This document shows, piece after piece, positions 9,532-21,481 of a stretch of DNA of 64,000 nt. The DNA is from Adineta ricciae (lineage: Eukaryota; Rotifera; Eurotatoria; Adinetida; Adinetidae): positions 62,001 through 126,000 of the forward strand of contig CAJNOJ010000206.1 of assembly GCA_905250025.1 (NCBI GenBank), written 5' to 3'. The notes beneath the pieces are model-generated. The model had not been told where the DNA came from. It did not search any database and was given only the letters and a program-made list of their open reading frames with translations. The translations under genes were made by a program, and so were the position numbers. Position 1 is the stretch's first letter. Each line of letters begins with the position of its first letter.

Positions 9532-11146
9532 TTATTCGCGATAAGGAATCACATCGACAACTGGTTCAACTCGCCGTCGACGATGCATGATCAGATATTG
9601 TACTATTGTCATAAGGATAGGAACGATAACTTTGAATGCAATAGTCAGTCCGCCATAAAGACCAAAAATAGTGGTGATCATATATACTAGATTGACTTGC
9701 TCAATGATTACGTAAGTACACGAGGGAGCTGAACATGCCGTATAATAATTTTCATATATGATATTTGATTCCCATTGATCAATCATAAGCACATCAACAA
9801 GAGATTGAACAGTAACATTATGAGATGAGAGAGTCGGGTCGAGAGGACGAAAAGTTATATTCGAAAATTTCGTGACATTCTTTAGTCTATTAATACATGT
9901 AAGATCATAAAGACATTCAAGAGTTGATTGAAGAAGAGATTCGAGTGGATAACATCCGACAAGAAATCCAGGTATAATCCATTTATCAATGGTTGCCAGA
10001 GATGTACACGAAGCATTGATACCACATGAACAATTTTTGTTGCCATATGATCTAGGTGCCATGATTCCAAGACCATTCGTTAGTACTGATTCTATATACC
10101 AGTTAGAAGAAGTGCGAGAAACATATCCATTTCCATGAGCCACATCTCGAATGAAGTCGAGTCTACGCAAAAATGTTCGTGGTACCGATAATTGAAATTG
10201 ATCTAAAGCATTCCTCATTTGAGTATTGACAATGTTAAACGGTTCTGTTTGTTTACTAATGTACGTCTTCGAACGAAAAATAGATAAAGCGTTAGTAAAT
10301 GTATCGTTAGCTAGAGTACATAAGAAAAAAAAGCAATCGAAAGTGAGGTATGATAAAATACCAATAATCNCCTCTTGAAGAACACTCGCACCGCAACGTA
10401 AGGTTAAGGTGAAAAGGGATATCTGCATACAGGATGTTATGACCTATTATATTTATTATTTGAGATGTGGGTATTGCTGTTTGCAATGAATTGGCGTGGG
10501 TAGTCGTTAGCACTAGCTGAAGTATTTGAAGAAAATTTTTTTCTGTTGTTAATCTCAAAAATTTACTTTTCTCTTGAATGTAACTATTAAGATTGTCCTG
10601 TGTGAAAACAGACGGAGTAATAAGAGTTTCGGAGTCAAAATCATCGAGTGCATCATGAACTGATCTTTTAGCATGGAAACAAAGTGCAGCAAGTAATTGA
10701 AAATAACTACTAGCTAACACACGAAAATCAGGTTGGTATAACTTTCCAATATCGGAACTGAAAAAATGACGAATCCAATCATTAGTGACGAATACGCTCG
10801 AACACACAGGATGATAGGCGATCGCCGTTGAAGTAAAGTTACCATATGGAATCGTGATACGACTGCATGGGCATAATAGTTGCGCTAAATTTTTCTTGAG
10901 CAACGTTTGATAATTCGCTTCAGATGGATTCCTAATTATGATAGCTTCAGATTGAGTTTCTAATGAAATGAGTGCGACGAGAACAACGATGACGGCGAGC
11001 GTGAGAAGAGTCACATAGACTCGAGTGGAAATGATTGCAGTGCGTAAATGAAATTGATCTAAACGAGTTCTTTCGTCTTCAAACAAATTCAATTGTAACA
11101 CGAATGTCCGAATTCGATTAGCAATGTTGGCTAATGATTGCATCAT
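9532..11146 (-). CDS. Two-TM cysteine-rich membrane protein, frame interrupted near an ambiguous base
   Basis: Two overlapping minus-strand frames (11146 down to ~10428, then ~10428 down to 9532) make one protein of ~540 residues. The shift lies close upstream of the N at 10370. N-terminal ATG at 11146 is followed by a cytosolic segment ending RLDQFHLRTAIISTR, a TM helix (VYVTLLTLAVIVVLVALISL), and a large extracellular part with CPCS, paired Cys (CSCGINASC, CLYDLTC, CSAPSC) and many N-x-S/T sites. Near the C-terminus a second TM region (YMITTIFGLYGGLTIAFKVI onward) precedes a basic tail (HRRRRVEP). I recognise this as a common uncharacterised bdelloid family but know no function. The frame break may be a sequencing error at the N or a real mutation. 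Confidence 0.7.
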
Positions 11147-12460
11147 TGTTTTCCACAATCAGAATGAATTTCATTCAATTACGGTGAATCAAATATTCTT
11201 ACGTCTAAAATTAAGGAAATGATTTTTAAATCTTTACCTTATATTGTGTAGTATGAAAGACATGAGAATATAAACATGTAGCAACGATGTACTCAACGAT
11301 AATGTAATATCATTGTAGTCGATAGGAAATATTTTGTTTCTGTTTGATATCATTTTTAAGGTTTTACAATTGAAAAGTTATATGTACTCAAAAGTCGTCG
11401 TCAGAAAATGCGTAACATAACATTAGCTGGCAAAACTATTGCCTTTTAAACTCAAAATGAACGCAAATACGTTTTAAGCAGCTGAGGTTTACATATAACA
11501 CCGCTGTCCATCGCGGCGCATCAGCAAGTATTGTATCCCAAGCAACTGATACAAAAAATATCGTTAATTTTATGACTACAATGTTTTAGAACTAAGTCCT
11601 TGGGGTAATCGAAACTCTAAGTCACGATGCTCGGAGTTATGTAGAAGATGAAACGCAGTGTGTTTGATGAACGATATATTGCAAAACTTTACCTTTTCGT
11701 CTAATTTTCTAAAATATATAAGAAGAAAAAAATCATAAACTCGATCCAGACTTTTCATCTGGCCTAAGGAAAGAACTGTTTTTAATAGAAACTTCAAGTT
11801 TTCAATGATTTTTGCTTTACTGACGACAGCATTGCGCCGATCTGCCATTTAACGCACACTAATCTTTGACATACATCTTTATTTCAATATAATAAAAAAT
11901 ATTATTCTTCACATGCAGGTGTTAATGTACTTTTGTTAGATAAATATTCTCTTTATATTGTTTTCAAATTATTTTTTCATGATTGATCAGTATCTGGATA
12001 TATTTGTTCTCTCTCTTAACTAACAGAACTTAACTTACATCTGCTCCATTAAATCTCATAGATAACATTTTATTTCCTTTCCTTTTGATCAATAATCTAA
12101 TCCGTTTTGCTAAATAAATTTTTATACATTCTATATATTTATTTCTAATAACTTTCTCTTTTTTCGTGTTAGGCTCTTGAAAATGTTTCAAAGCTAGGTG
12201 ACAACAATTATGTTGATTGTTAAAAACAATAACAAAAACTGACTTTAGCCATGTACTTTCGTTCAACTTCTAAAACATTTCATAAGTTGCTTTTGAATTA
12301 CATACTTGGTGAAATAAAGAAAAAAGAGCTCGTTTGCCATTAGATGTTTTTCTTTGAAAAAATATATCAGTTAAATGAAACCGTATGTTTAGCAGAATTA
12401 AATCATGGGATATGAACAGATGTTAGTCCATTTTTCCCTTTTGTGAAAGAAAGCTTTCAG
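11147..12460. other. Intergenic with one doubtful small ORF
   Basis: AT-rich sequence. A 90-codon minus-strand ORF with true ATG (11848 to 11576, MADRRNAVVSKAKIIENLKF) contains a possible small intron (GTTTATG...ATTTTAG). I cannot assign it to a family or confirm it is real. Nothing else is seen. Confidence 0.25.
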
Positions 12461-13004
12461 CGCAATCCCTAGCGGGATTAAAAATGTGAAACACGATCCA
12501 GCCAGACAAACTTTGAACGCATAGAATGCTCAATTTATTTCCCAGTCTGCATTCCCATTTATCTAAACTTAAGCTGTTGAAAGCAACATATCATTATCAA
12601 TAGCGATGTCTGCTGCTTTTTAAGAAATGTTTGCTTCATCGGTCACAATATGCGATCCTTCCTATTGTGCTTCCATTAACCGATCTCGATCTGTGACGCG
12701 AACTACACGTGTCGATGTAACGAAGTTGAGAACGAACCTGTCTGTGAGACAATGATACACAGTTCATTTGCCTTTTCCTCTATAAACCTCTCTCTCTCTT
12801 CATTTTTTAGGTGTCCGCTTCTACAGATAACAGCGAATAACGGCCAAGGCCTGTCGGTAACAGTCTGTGACAGGATCTTTGGGCTTGTTTATCAGGATAT
12901 TTGACCGGTTTTTGGGGCTGTCTGTGATAGGGGTTTCAGGCCGTCTGTAACGTCTGTGGGGGGTCCAAATTTCTGCCCCTACACACTTCAACACTCTTTC
13001 AGAT

Positions 13005-13410
13005 CATGTTTCACAAAAGGGTTATAACCGCGTTAAAAGTTTGTTTGTTTGTCCAAGCCAATGAGAAATGAGGATTTCTGAAATCATCGAAACTTATCCT
13101 TATCAACCAGAGACCGACTAGCAAATAGGTAATCGAGGTCGGGGAACTCGAATCCGCTATTAGTTTTTAAGATTTCAATTAGTTAATTAGCTAATTACTA
13201 TTTAAGGAACGGAAAGTTTTTTGGTGGTCGAGTAAGGGTTGACCAAGGGTAATCGGGGTTGAGGATCCCGAATTCGATGTTAGTTTTCACAAATACTAAT
13301 TAATTAATTAATTAGCTAATGATTAGTTCTTATAGTGTCGGATAAGGGTTGACCGAAGGGTAATCGGGATCGAAGATATCGAATCTGGTGTTCATTTTTC
13401 AGCAAAAAAA
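13005..13410 (+). repeat. Dispersed repeat family R1, copy 1
   Basis: A ~400-bp non-coding unit. It begins with AAAAGGGTTATAAC and GTTTGTTTGTCCAAGCCAAT, followed by three ~110-bp subunits, each with GGTAATCG-GGTCG-GGA-CTCGAAT and then TTAGTTTTT plus an AT-rich tract with TTAATTA motifs. Homologous copies lie at ~26572-27000 (+) and ~63050-63335 (-). No ORF is conserved among the copies. Confidence 0.65.
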
Positions 13411-13771
13411 TTCCGTTCCGTTTTTTCAAATAAGGGACGTTTTGTTTTTTGCAAGGAATTTTTTAGGCGATAGTGTTTGAAGCAGCAATATGTAAAACAA
13501 AAGGAAATAGCTGATTAACGTTCGATTGTCGGATATTCATACTCATCAGCATATTGATAAAATCACAATTATATACACAGTTATATTACACAAACATCAT
13601 CTAATGCTAACCACTCAAAACAATACTTTCCCTGACAAATGTTGTTTTCGACAGTCATAGTGACAGAAGGATGGTGATTCTTCAATAGGGAATAGAACTA
13701 AGTGGTTTGATTCAGTTTCATGGGGATCTTAAGCTAGATGAAAGAATGAAAGTTGGACATGTCACGGCTTG

Positions 13772-13811
13772 CCGCTAGTGGCCAACCGGAGCGAGGCCGA
13801 CGAGCGACTAG
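13772..13811 (+). repeat. GC-rich imperfect palindrome G1, copy 1
   Basis: CGCTAGTGGCCAACCGG followed by GCGAGGCCGACGAGCGACTAG. The half-sites CTAG-T-GGCC and GGCCGACGAGCGACTAG are partly self-complementary. It stands out against the AT-rich background. Copies at 14090-14139 (+) and 62339-62388 (-). Confidence 0.55.
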
Positions 13812-14089
13812 ATGTCGATTTGAAGAGTAATATTTTAAACAACAAGTTTTAGCGACTTTCATATAGTTTTAAGATTTCTTAAACAGAATTTAATCATCGA
13901 TTCGCAAGAACATATCCGGTAACCTTTTAAGTTGTCTGGTGATGAAGAGATGAACGGAACCTTTAGTAGAGAGCGGTATACCTATGTAAAGCTCCTACAT
14001 TTTCGATTATGGATTGATTTTCGAGAGCGAACTTCTTTTCAGATAACATCTTCATCTGAATAAAGTGAAACTAGGAAAATACATGGAAA

Positions 14090-14139
14090 CGACTAGCCAT
14101 GGGCGGCCGAGCGGCGGCAGGCCGACGAACGACTAGGCG
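14090..14139 (+). repeat. GC-rich imperfect palindrome G1, copy 2
   Basis: CGACTAGCCATGGGCGGCCG at the left and GGCCGACGAACGACTAGGCG at the right. Same design as the copy at 13772, 320 bp away, and the minus-strand copy at 62339-62388. Confidence 0.6.
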
Positions 14140-14641
14140 ATTGTTGGAGTGGCTTAGAAGAGATCAAATAAATGTAAGTAAATTTATTTTTGATTATAAA
14201 TAGTGGGAAGAGAGTCAATTAATAAATGTTTAGAAACAGTGGTTCTTTGGCTTACATCTTTGGACAAATGAAGTGAAAGTAGTTTGACATGAATAAAGTA
14301 GAAAAGGATTAAAAGAAAAGAATGTGCATAAAAGTGGCTTTAATTCGAAGCAAAGTAGAGTGAGATATATGTTGGAGTTTTTATCTAAAAGTCTTCTAAT
14401 TCTTTCAGAAAAGGGCCAGCGAATCCAACAGATGAGCGCGACTTGTGCAGTAAATAGTTCAAAAGAAGTTGTAGAAACATCCGAATAATATATATCATAC
14501 GTGATACGAGTCTGTTAAAAAAGGAAAAAGCAGTTTTTTTTAAACATCGTGAGCCAGCGCCATCTTGAGGCTAAATGTTTCGAAAATGTTTGCTAAATTG
14601 ATGCTCTGACAAAAAATGTGTCCCGTATGCAGTGAAAAGTT

Positions 14642-15730
14642 TTAGCAGTGAAAAAAAACCTCAACAGTACTTGTAGCAAGATTTGCCGTAACTAGATCAG
14701 GTTTGGAATCACCGTTTACATCAATGACTGCTAATGAGATTGGAGAACTGTTAGTTACGTAGGTAATGTGAGAAGAGAATGTGCCGTTGCCTGTGTTGAG
14801 CAAAACATTAATTGTATTTGCACCAAAATTTGCCGTTATTATGTCAAGCTTGCTATCCGCATTAACATCTCTAATTACTATTGACCTTGGAGCATCGCTA
14901 GTATTGTAAGCAATTGGAGAAGCAAATGTACCGCTGCCATTATTGAAAAGAACACTAACAAACTTTCCACCAGAAGTTGCAACAACTAAATCGGGTTTGC
15001 TATCAAAATTCAAATCTGAAATGGCTGTTGCGACTGGAGGATTGCTAAATGAGTAGGCAGTATGAGTAGGAAACGTACCACTGCCTGCATTGAGAAGTAC
15101 ACTAATTGTATATTCAGCATTATTTGGGGTAACTAGATCGGGTTTTGAATCACCGTTAATATCACCAATTGCTACTGAGAATGGACCATTGCCAGTTGCG
15201 TAGGCAGTTTGAGGAGAAAATATACCACTGCCTGTATTTAGAAGAATACTAACTGTGAGATCAGCAAAATTTGTTGCAACTATGTCTGGCTTGTTATCCG
15301 AATTTACATCGCTGACCGCTACTGAGTATGGATAAAGGCCAATTGGGTAAGTAGTTTGAGAAGAGAATGTGCCGTTACCCGTATTAAAAAGAACACTAAC
15401 TGTGTTGTTACCATAATTTGCTGTAATTAGGTCCGGCCTGCCATCAAGATTTAGATCACCCACCGCTACCCATTTTGGATAATTATCAGTTGCGTAGGTG
15501 GTTTGAGATGGAAATGTACCGGCGCCTGTATTGAGAAGAACGCTAACTGAGCCAGGAGCAGTAGTGCTTGCCGTGACAACATCAGGCTTCGAATCGTTAT
15601 TCAAATCAATAACCGCTATTGACTGTGGATTAGCGCCAGTTGCGTAAACGACCGAACTCAAGTACATGTTGTTGCATCCTATGAGATACAAAGTGATAAG
15701 AACAACTGTTAAAAGTACCAGAGTCAACAT
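14642..15730 (-). CDS. Membrane-anchored FG-GAP/VCBS protein with seven repeats
   Basis: A 362-codon open frame from ATG at 15730. A hydrophobic N-terminus (LTLVLLTVVLITLYLIGC) would act as signal peptide or anchor. It is followed directly by seven units of ~48 residues with Y-A-TG-x2-P-x-S-x-A-x2-D-x-N-x-D-x-KPD, TANxG-x-N-T-VSVLLNTG-G-T-F. Seven units fit one seven-bladed beta-propeller. The D-x-N-x-D-x3-D loops should bind Ca2+. Repeats use KPD where the ART-FG-GAP gene uses KLD, and NTG-G where that gene has GNG-G, so the two are not recent copies. No intron is seen; the leader could be preceded by a further exon. The LIGC motif resembles a bacterial lipobox, but lipoprotein processing is not expected here. 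Likely role is extracellular adhesion or binding. Confidence 0.8.
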   Translation of the reverse strand: MLTLVLLTVVLITLYLIGCNNMYLSSVVYATGANPQSIAVIDLNNDSKPDVVTASTTAPGSVSVLLNTGAGTFPSQTTYATDNYPKWVAVGDLNLDGRPDLITANYGNNTVSVLFNTGNGTFSSQTTYPIGLYPYSVAVSDVNSDNKPDIVATNFADLTVSILLNTGSGIFSPQTAYATGNGPFSVAIGDINGDSKPDLVTPNNAEYTISVLLNAGSGTFPTHTAYSFSNPPVATAISDLNFDSKPDLVVATSGGKFVSVLFNNGSGTFASPIAYNTSDAPRSIVIRDVNADSKLDIITANFGANTINVLLNTGNGTFSSHITYVTNSSPISLAVIDVNGDSKPDLVTANLATSTVEVFFHC

Positions 15731-16677
15731 GTGTCATCGACGTTTACTGTGTTGTAGATTTCTCATCATTCTATGCAATAAACTTATCAAGAATATTTTT
15801 ATATTGGATTGCACTATATGCTGGCTTTATTTGAATTTTCGATATCGGACTTCTGTCATGATTATTTTTTCACTTTTGTGGGAAATGCGTAATATCCTAC
15901 AAAACTCTGATCGATTTCAGTTCTGATTTTTGTCAGTAGTAGGACTTTCTGTAATTCTGCTGATTCTCTTGACGAAGAGCGCAGTCACAAATAGTGTACT
16001 TTGAGAATTCAATTCAACTGTAGCTTAGCTTGGATCCATTTAGAGAAGACTTTCTATATACCTGGTCATTACACAGAATCTGGGAAGCATCGGCATGACG
16101 CGCTAGTTCTTTACTGATTGTATCGAAGGTAGGAGCTACCTTTTGAACGCTTCAATAGACTCGTCGATCATCTTGCAGCGATAAAGTCACAGAAGAAAGC
16201 TTGCGCATAGATTTAGTAAAAAGCTGAATCGTATAAATTGTTAATTTCTGCAAATTCGACTCTTATTCGATGCGGCGATTTATAGAAAGGGTAAACAAAG
16301 ACTACATATGCTTATATGAAGCCGCGATCCAGAAAAACACGAATAATCACAAAAACCGTAATGTCATTATAAAAAACCGCTATGCTGAGAGTAGCTGAAA
16401 CCTTACCCTAATTATCAATATTTATCAGGTGACTTTCTCGTAGATCATCTTTAAGAAGGTTGCAAGTCTACTAGGAGTCTTGATTCACAAATTTTGCAAG
16501 TTTTCTACGTCACTTAACTAAATCATTGAATTTGTTTCGAAAATGGTAAGCTCTTTCTTTATTTTACTAATCTATAGGTGACTATTTCTTTTTTTTTGCA
16601 GATGTTTTGAGATTATAGTAATAGTAACATATTTTTTCGGTGTATAAAACGTGATAATCATTTAGTCTATTACATAC
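15731..16677. other. Intergenic, nothing recognised
   Basis: No coding exon or repeat I can support. It may hold the 3' part of the PAN-like gene on the minus strand, because that gene's second exon ends at 16678 with a donor-like GTATGT. Confidence 0.3.
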
Positions 16678-17685
16678 CGGTAGTTAGTAATGAGGTCGAT
16701 GATGTTGTTGTTGTTGTTGATGTCGATGATGACGTTGATGTTGCTGTTGATGATGAGGTCGAGGTTGTTGTTGACGTTGACGTTGATGTTGATGTTGATG
16801 AAGTTGATGATGAGGTTGAGGTTGTTGTTGACGTTGACGTTGATGTTAATGTTGATGACGTTGATGTTGTTGTTGATGATGAGGTAGATGATGAGGTTGA
16901 AGTTGACGTTGACGTTGATGTTGATGTTGATGAGGTTGACGTTGATGTAGTAGTTGGCTCTTTTTTGTGAAAAATAAATTAATTAAATAAGATAAATCAA
17001 ATGATGAGTCATCCTTAGGATTCGTTCGATTCATCTATTGAAGATATTTTGAACTCTTAATGAATTATGATAGTTTCAGAAGTATTTGCCGAACTATTCT
17101 TGCCCCTTACCAGCTAAGTTTGCTCAAAGTACGAACGTAAATTATTTCTACTCAAATTGTTTAGGATCTCGAAAGGAGAGTGTGAGTATGAGAGAACACA
17201 TCGAGCTATCTCTTCATTACCAACAACATCATCCTCAGCTTTAAGATGAGAATAGATGGGATGATTTAAAACTTCTACGGATCGAAGAATGCGACAAATA
17301 AAAATAAACTGGTTCATACATTTTATGATATACGGCATCGATACTTACCAGCTGGTGTTCGCGTGCCAGAAATGACCGTCATAGTAACAGTACCTATAGT
17401 TGCTTCCAAATAATCGTTTTGATTTACATCGTTAAGAAACAATTGACAACTGGAAGTTGATTGATGAAAACTTATAGATTTGCATTGAGTCTGTCCTAAA
17501 CAATTCCTTTGACACTGAAGACTAGTGGATGTTGTAATAGTAGTAAAGGGTAAACAAGTTGTTGTAGCGCACTGAAATTGCCATCCATTCATGATAGACA
17601 TCGTAAATGATCTTGCATCTTGTGTAATTACTTGATCAAAAATAACAATCAAAAATAATAATGACACTTTAGTCAACCAAATCAT
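16678..17685 (-). CDS. PAN/Apple-like secreted protein with Ser/Thr-rich linker (partial model)
   Basis: Exon 1 runs from ATG 17685 to 17349. It encodes a signal peptide (MIWLTKVSLLFLIVIFDQVI) and a compact cysteine module (GWQFQCATTTC...LQCQRNCLGQTQCKSISFHQ...CQLF) of PAN/Apple type. It ends in phase 1 at GTAAGT. A matching exon 2 (16959-16678) starts after an AG in the right phase and stays open for 93 codons of Ser/Thr (PTTTSTSTSS and so on), ending at GTATGT. That exon is the reverse complement of the GTTGAT microsatellite, so I read the microsatellite as a mucin-like, probably O-glycosylated linker. The ~390-nt intron is long for this genome and could hide another exon. The 3' end was not found. 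Confidence 0.55.
16696..16950 (+). repeat. GTTGAT/GTTGAC microsatellite tract
   Basis: About 255 bp of degenerate GTTGAT, GTTGAC and GATGAG hexamers with GTT runs. It overlaps the Ser/Thr-rich exon on the minus strand. Confidence 0.85.
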
Positions 17686-17715
17686 ATTTAACCAGACTTC
17701 TACTAGTTGGATCAA

Positions 17716-19465
17716 ATGGGTAGTATACAGTTGAAAAGGAAAAGGAAAATGAAAGCATCTACTAATGATGGACGTCCTATTATTTCTCTCTCTCTTATTC
17801 TTTTACTTTCTATAGAATTTGTTTTTTCATTTAGTTAATATGTTGAAGGAAACTATAATCATGCATTTTCTTCCTCTTTCAGTTAATAAACAGAATGTTC
17901 TTTTAAAATTTACTGCATTTTCTTAGCAGAGTTCTGACATTATCAAACTGTGAAAATCTATGATTTTATCTCGATCAATACGTAAGTGGTAGGTGAAGTT
18001 GAACATCATGTTCACACTTGTTGCATAAACGAACAGAGAGTAAAATCATAGAAAGATATTGTGTATTTAGAAGATTGAATTGAACACAGAGAACGGAAAA
18101 GTCTGATCATTATCAATCTTTCATCTTACAAGAATATGCGTCTACTTTTCTATGACATAGTGATGAAAAATGATTTCTGCAATTATAATACTAGAATGTA
18201 TTTATCAAAATTCTGTACATAATTTACGTAGATATTCTTGAAAACTTGTATTTAATTCCAATCTACCAACTATTTATTTTTTATCCATTTTCAGAATTAA
18301 TAATGATAAATTTTAGTAAAACAACAGAAATAAAATACAATTCAGAAAAAGACACTCGTAACAATTGACGATGTTAATCGATAGAAATAAATACTTCTTA
18401 TATTTATATGGAGTGATTATCATACAATTATCGGTTGAGACTCTGTATCCAAGTTATATTTCATATAGTATGTTTGATGCATTTATTATAACACATTTTT
18501 GGTACACAATGAGACAAAGAATTTGGCACTTCTGGCTTCTACTTTTACTATTTCACATAGTAGAAAAAGTTTGTTTAGTCTTCGGAATGAAGAAAACTAT
18601 TAATCAATGAAAGATACAGAGAATGTTTTTCTTTTTCTTCATTTGTTCTACTCTTGAGAAGTATCAAATAATGTAATAACAACTACAAAATCATAAAAGA
18701 AGTATTGTCAGCATGCATGATTATTTGGAGTAGAACTAGAAAATGATTTGAAAGCGTAGATATTTGTTTCTTCAACAGATTTTTGTCCATATCGAAAGAA
18801 ACTATCGCGGTGGATAACATCTTCTCTCGGAGTTTTATTTAAAAAAAGATGCTGTTCTTATGAGGGTGTGAGGAAGTGAACTTTATTCTTATACTTTTTA
18901 GAGAATTAGATAATCATTATGAAGCATGACAATATTATCAAGTATTTCGAGAAAAGAATATGCTCAATAATACATTTATTGGGTCAATCCATGAGGACTC
19001 ATCCACCTTTTGGAAAGTTTTTTTGTCGATTTTTTCGGCTCAAATATCCGATCTCGGTTAGAAAACACTTTTGGTGAAAAAATTGGGTCCTATCTGCGAA
19101 AAACCTCGAGTTTTTCAGCGTTTTTTCATACATAGAAAAAATGGCAGAAAAACGTCTGGAACTTTATCAACAGCTCTTTTTTCGGAATTGTCCGGTTTTC
19201 ATAAATATGAAACAAGTCTAGGAACATGTTTTCTGGTAGAAATTAAACTGACCTTATTGAATTTCATATATGGTAAGTCATTTTCTATGTATATGATAAT
19301 AGCCCTATTGCATGAGTGTGAATTAGATTCAATTAATTCGAAGAGATCTTATCTTATTTTCGTTGTAGAGTTATAAAGAAATTGATGTCATTAAATTTTG
19401 TCAGAAAATTAATCCTAAGTGATGAATTCTATACGAAAGAAAGCTTGTGCAGTGATGAAGAGAGC
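17716..19465. other. Gene-poor interval
   Basis: Only doubtful short ORFs. One at 18371-18610 (+), starting MLIDRNKYFLYLYGVIIIQL, is hydrophobic and has an ATG start but no recognised family. No repeat was identified before the TCGAAA block at 19466. Confidence 0.25.
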
Positions 19466-19663
19466 GGGTATGTGTAAAAAGATCGAAAGAAAAAATTTCG
19501 AAAGAAAAACATCGAAAGGAAAACATCGAAAAATGGAATTTCGAAAAAAGTAAAGATCGAAAACCTGAAATTTCGAAATTACCTCTATTAGAAAAGGAAA
19601 AGATCGAAAAAATGTATCCCGAAAAAGAAAATCTCGAAATGGAACAAGTCCGAGAAAAGTCCC
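19466..19663 (+). repeat. Solo TCGAAA-rich arm, nearly identical to the MULE left arm
   Basis: 198 bp starting GGGTATGTGTAAAAAGATCG and ending GAGAAAAGTCCC, with about 17 TCGAAA-type motifs spaced roughly 10-14 nt apart. By eye it matches 33426-33623 at all but one position. An N follows immediately at 19664. No inverted partner or transposase is seen nearby, so it looks like a solo terminal repeat. Confidence 0.8.
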
Positions 19664-20001
19664 NTGATTAATTTGTGTCTTTGGTAACTGTAGAAATATC
19701 TTGTAGAATTCAAATTTCTTTCTATTCACTTATTGTTTGTAAATATGAGTGCAAGTTTTGTTTTTAGTTTTACTGTAAATACTATTTTTTGTTTCGCTTT
19801 CCTAGTTTGTATTCGTTCATACTCAATATTATTCACTTGTCTTTTCTTTTGTGTCGCCGATCATTATATCATCAGTGCGTCTTTATTTCAAAGAAAAACA
19901 AATAAATAAAGTTTATATAGGAAAACAACTTCTCCTTAGTGAAATAAAGATGAAATAAAGAAAAGGAAATCTCAACTAGATCATATATTGTGATATTTAC
20001 A

Positions 20002-20050
20002 GTCGAGGGTAAAGCGAGTCATCTGCGACGAGCCTTATTTATTGATCATA
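20002..20050 (+). repeat. Short dispersed repeat S1, copy 2
   Basis: Begins AGTCGAGGGTAAAGCGAGTC, then TGCGACGAGCCTTATTTATT. Same element as 9210-9253 and 28225-28270. Confidence 0.6.
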
Positions 20051-20433
20051 TGTGATATAGGTTCACGATAAGGGTTATAACACATTTTGAACACACCATA
20101 CATGCAACTAAAACCAAAAGTGTTTTCTCTCTGTCAAACGAGCCAAAATATCTCGTACTCTCATCTTTCACTACATTGAAAAAGTCATTTTAAGTCTTCG
20201 TTAGTAAGAAAATCATTAATTAGTATTTTATACTATTCTAACTTACCCGAATATAGTATTTAAAATAATACATAGATAGATCTTATCGACTACTGTCTTG
20301 ATCTAGTGTTAATCTAACTTAGTCTAATGTTCAGGCACATAAAAGTACTCATTGAATAAATTCATTAGTAAAGAAATTACTATTTAGTAGTTTTGACCAC
20401 TAAAATAGATTCGAATATAGCATCTAAGGTAGT

Positions 20434-20860
20434 CATGCGATAGAGCTTGACGAGCTCTATGAATCCTAAAAGTTTCGTCATTTGGTCCCATCTATGAGCG
20501 AATCCATACAGGTTTTAGTGAAAATTACTCGTAAAACTGATGTACTTAGTGAATTTTACTACTAGGACTTCTTTGAATTGGGTTAGAAAGGTGCTCATTC
20601 GATAGAGCTCGTCGAGATCTATCGATCCTGAAAGTTTCACTGCTTGGTCCCGTCAATAGTCGAATCCATTTAAGTTTTACTAAATTTTTGCCATTTTTTA
20701 CCTATTTTTACCAGAAGAAAAGATCTTTTGGGAAAAGTAAATACACCATTCGATAGAGCTCGTCGACTTGCATCTTGATCCGATGTTGGTCTCGTGCGGT
20801 CCCGTCGTCAGGCGAATTCATTCAGGAAATACTCGAATCCTATTCTAAGATAACCTACGT
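20434..20860 (+). repeat. Tandem repeat T1, three diverged units of ~155 bp
   Basis: Units start at about 20434, 20596 and 20747 with CATTCGATAGAGCTCGTCGA, followed by ATCCTGAAAGTTTC, TTGGTCCCGTC and GCGAATCCATTCAGG. The first ~23 bases (GATAGAGCTCGTCGAGATCT and onward) form a near-palindrome. Units are diverged, so the array is old. Confidence 0.65.
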
Positions 20861-21481
20861 TTCCGTTTGTCATTACATTTGACGTATCTTAAATGCATGA
20901 GGATGACAGTGGGTGTCACTGTCGGAGTTATGTATTTAGGGAATAGGCCAGTTGAATGAAAGAACTAAGTGAGTGTATCGCATATTATTAAGAACGGAGA
21001 TAGTTGACTGAATGAATTGAAGTTTCCAATTGAGAAAGACTGTTGTATGTCATCGTGCGCTTCAGTTTGCAATATCGTGAGGGTGTACAAGAAGGGACAG
21101 TACTTTTTGCTAACGATAGAGATTAGGGTAGTAGTGCTAACTGCAACATTTCGATAGTGGCATGTCCCTGCTATTTCTATTAGTTCTGATAGTTCAAAGC
21201 GTTTTTTGTAGAAAGATTATACGGAAAACAACATATTCAAGATTGATAAATCGGAATTATTTCGATATTCCAGAGTTATGGAACTGAGCCACGTGTCTTC
21301 TTGTTCTTTCATCGACAGTATAGTCTGTCAACATAAATTGAAAGACACTTGTCGCGAGACGCGTTGAATAGTTCATATATTAGATATTGTAACAAATATT
21401 GATAGATATATCATTATTTATTTGAGAAAATATGTCATTTTGATTGACAATCTATATTGTCACAAAAGATAGTGGAAATAT

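Larger units (their letters stand above)
13410..14641. other. Gene-free region with GC-rich palindromic repeats
   Basis: No coding signal is seen. The region holds two copies of a ~50-bp GC-rich imperfect palindrome (13772-13811, 14090-14139), listed separately. Confidence 0.4.
19665..21481. other. Gene-free region with repeats S1 and T1
   Basis: No coding signal. It contains S1 copy 2 (20002-20050) and three ~155-bp tandem units (20434-20860), listed separately. Confidence 0.4.

Noticed and set aside
16690..16887. Plus-strand Met/Leu-rich ORF in the GTTGAT tract
   Set aside because: Low-complexity translation with no start context; the minus-strand Ser/Thr exon fits flanking splice sites better.
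20430..20860. Tandem units considered as a CRISPR-like array
   Set aside because: Units are ~155 bp, diverged throughout and in a eukaryotic context; there are no regular short spacers or cas genes.
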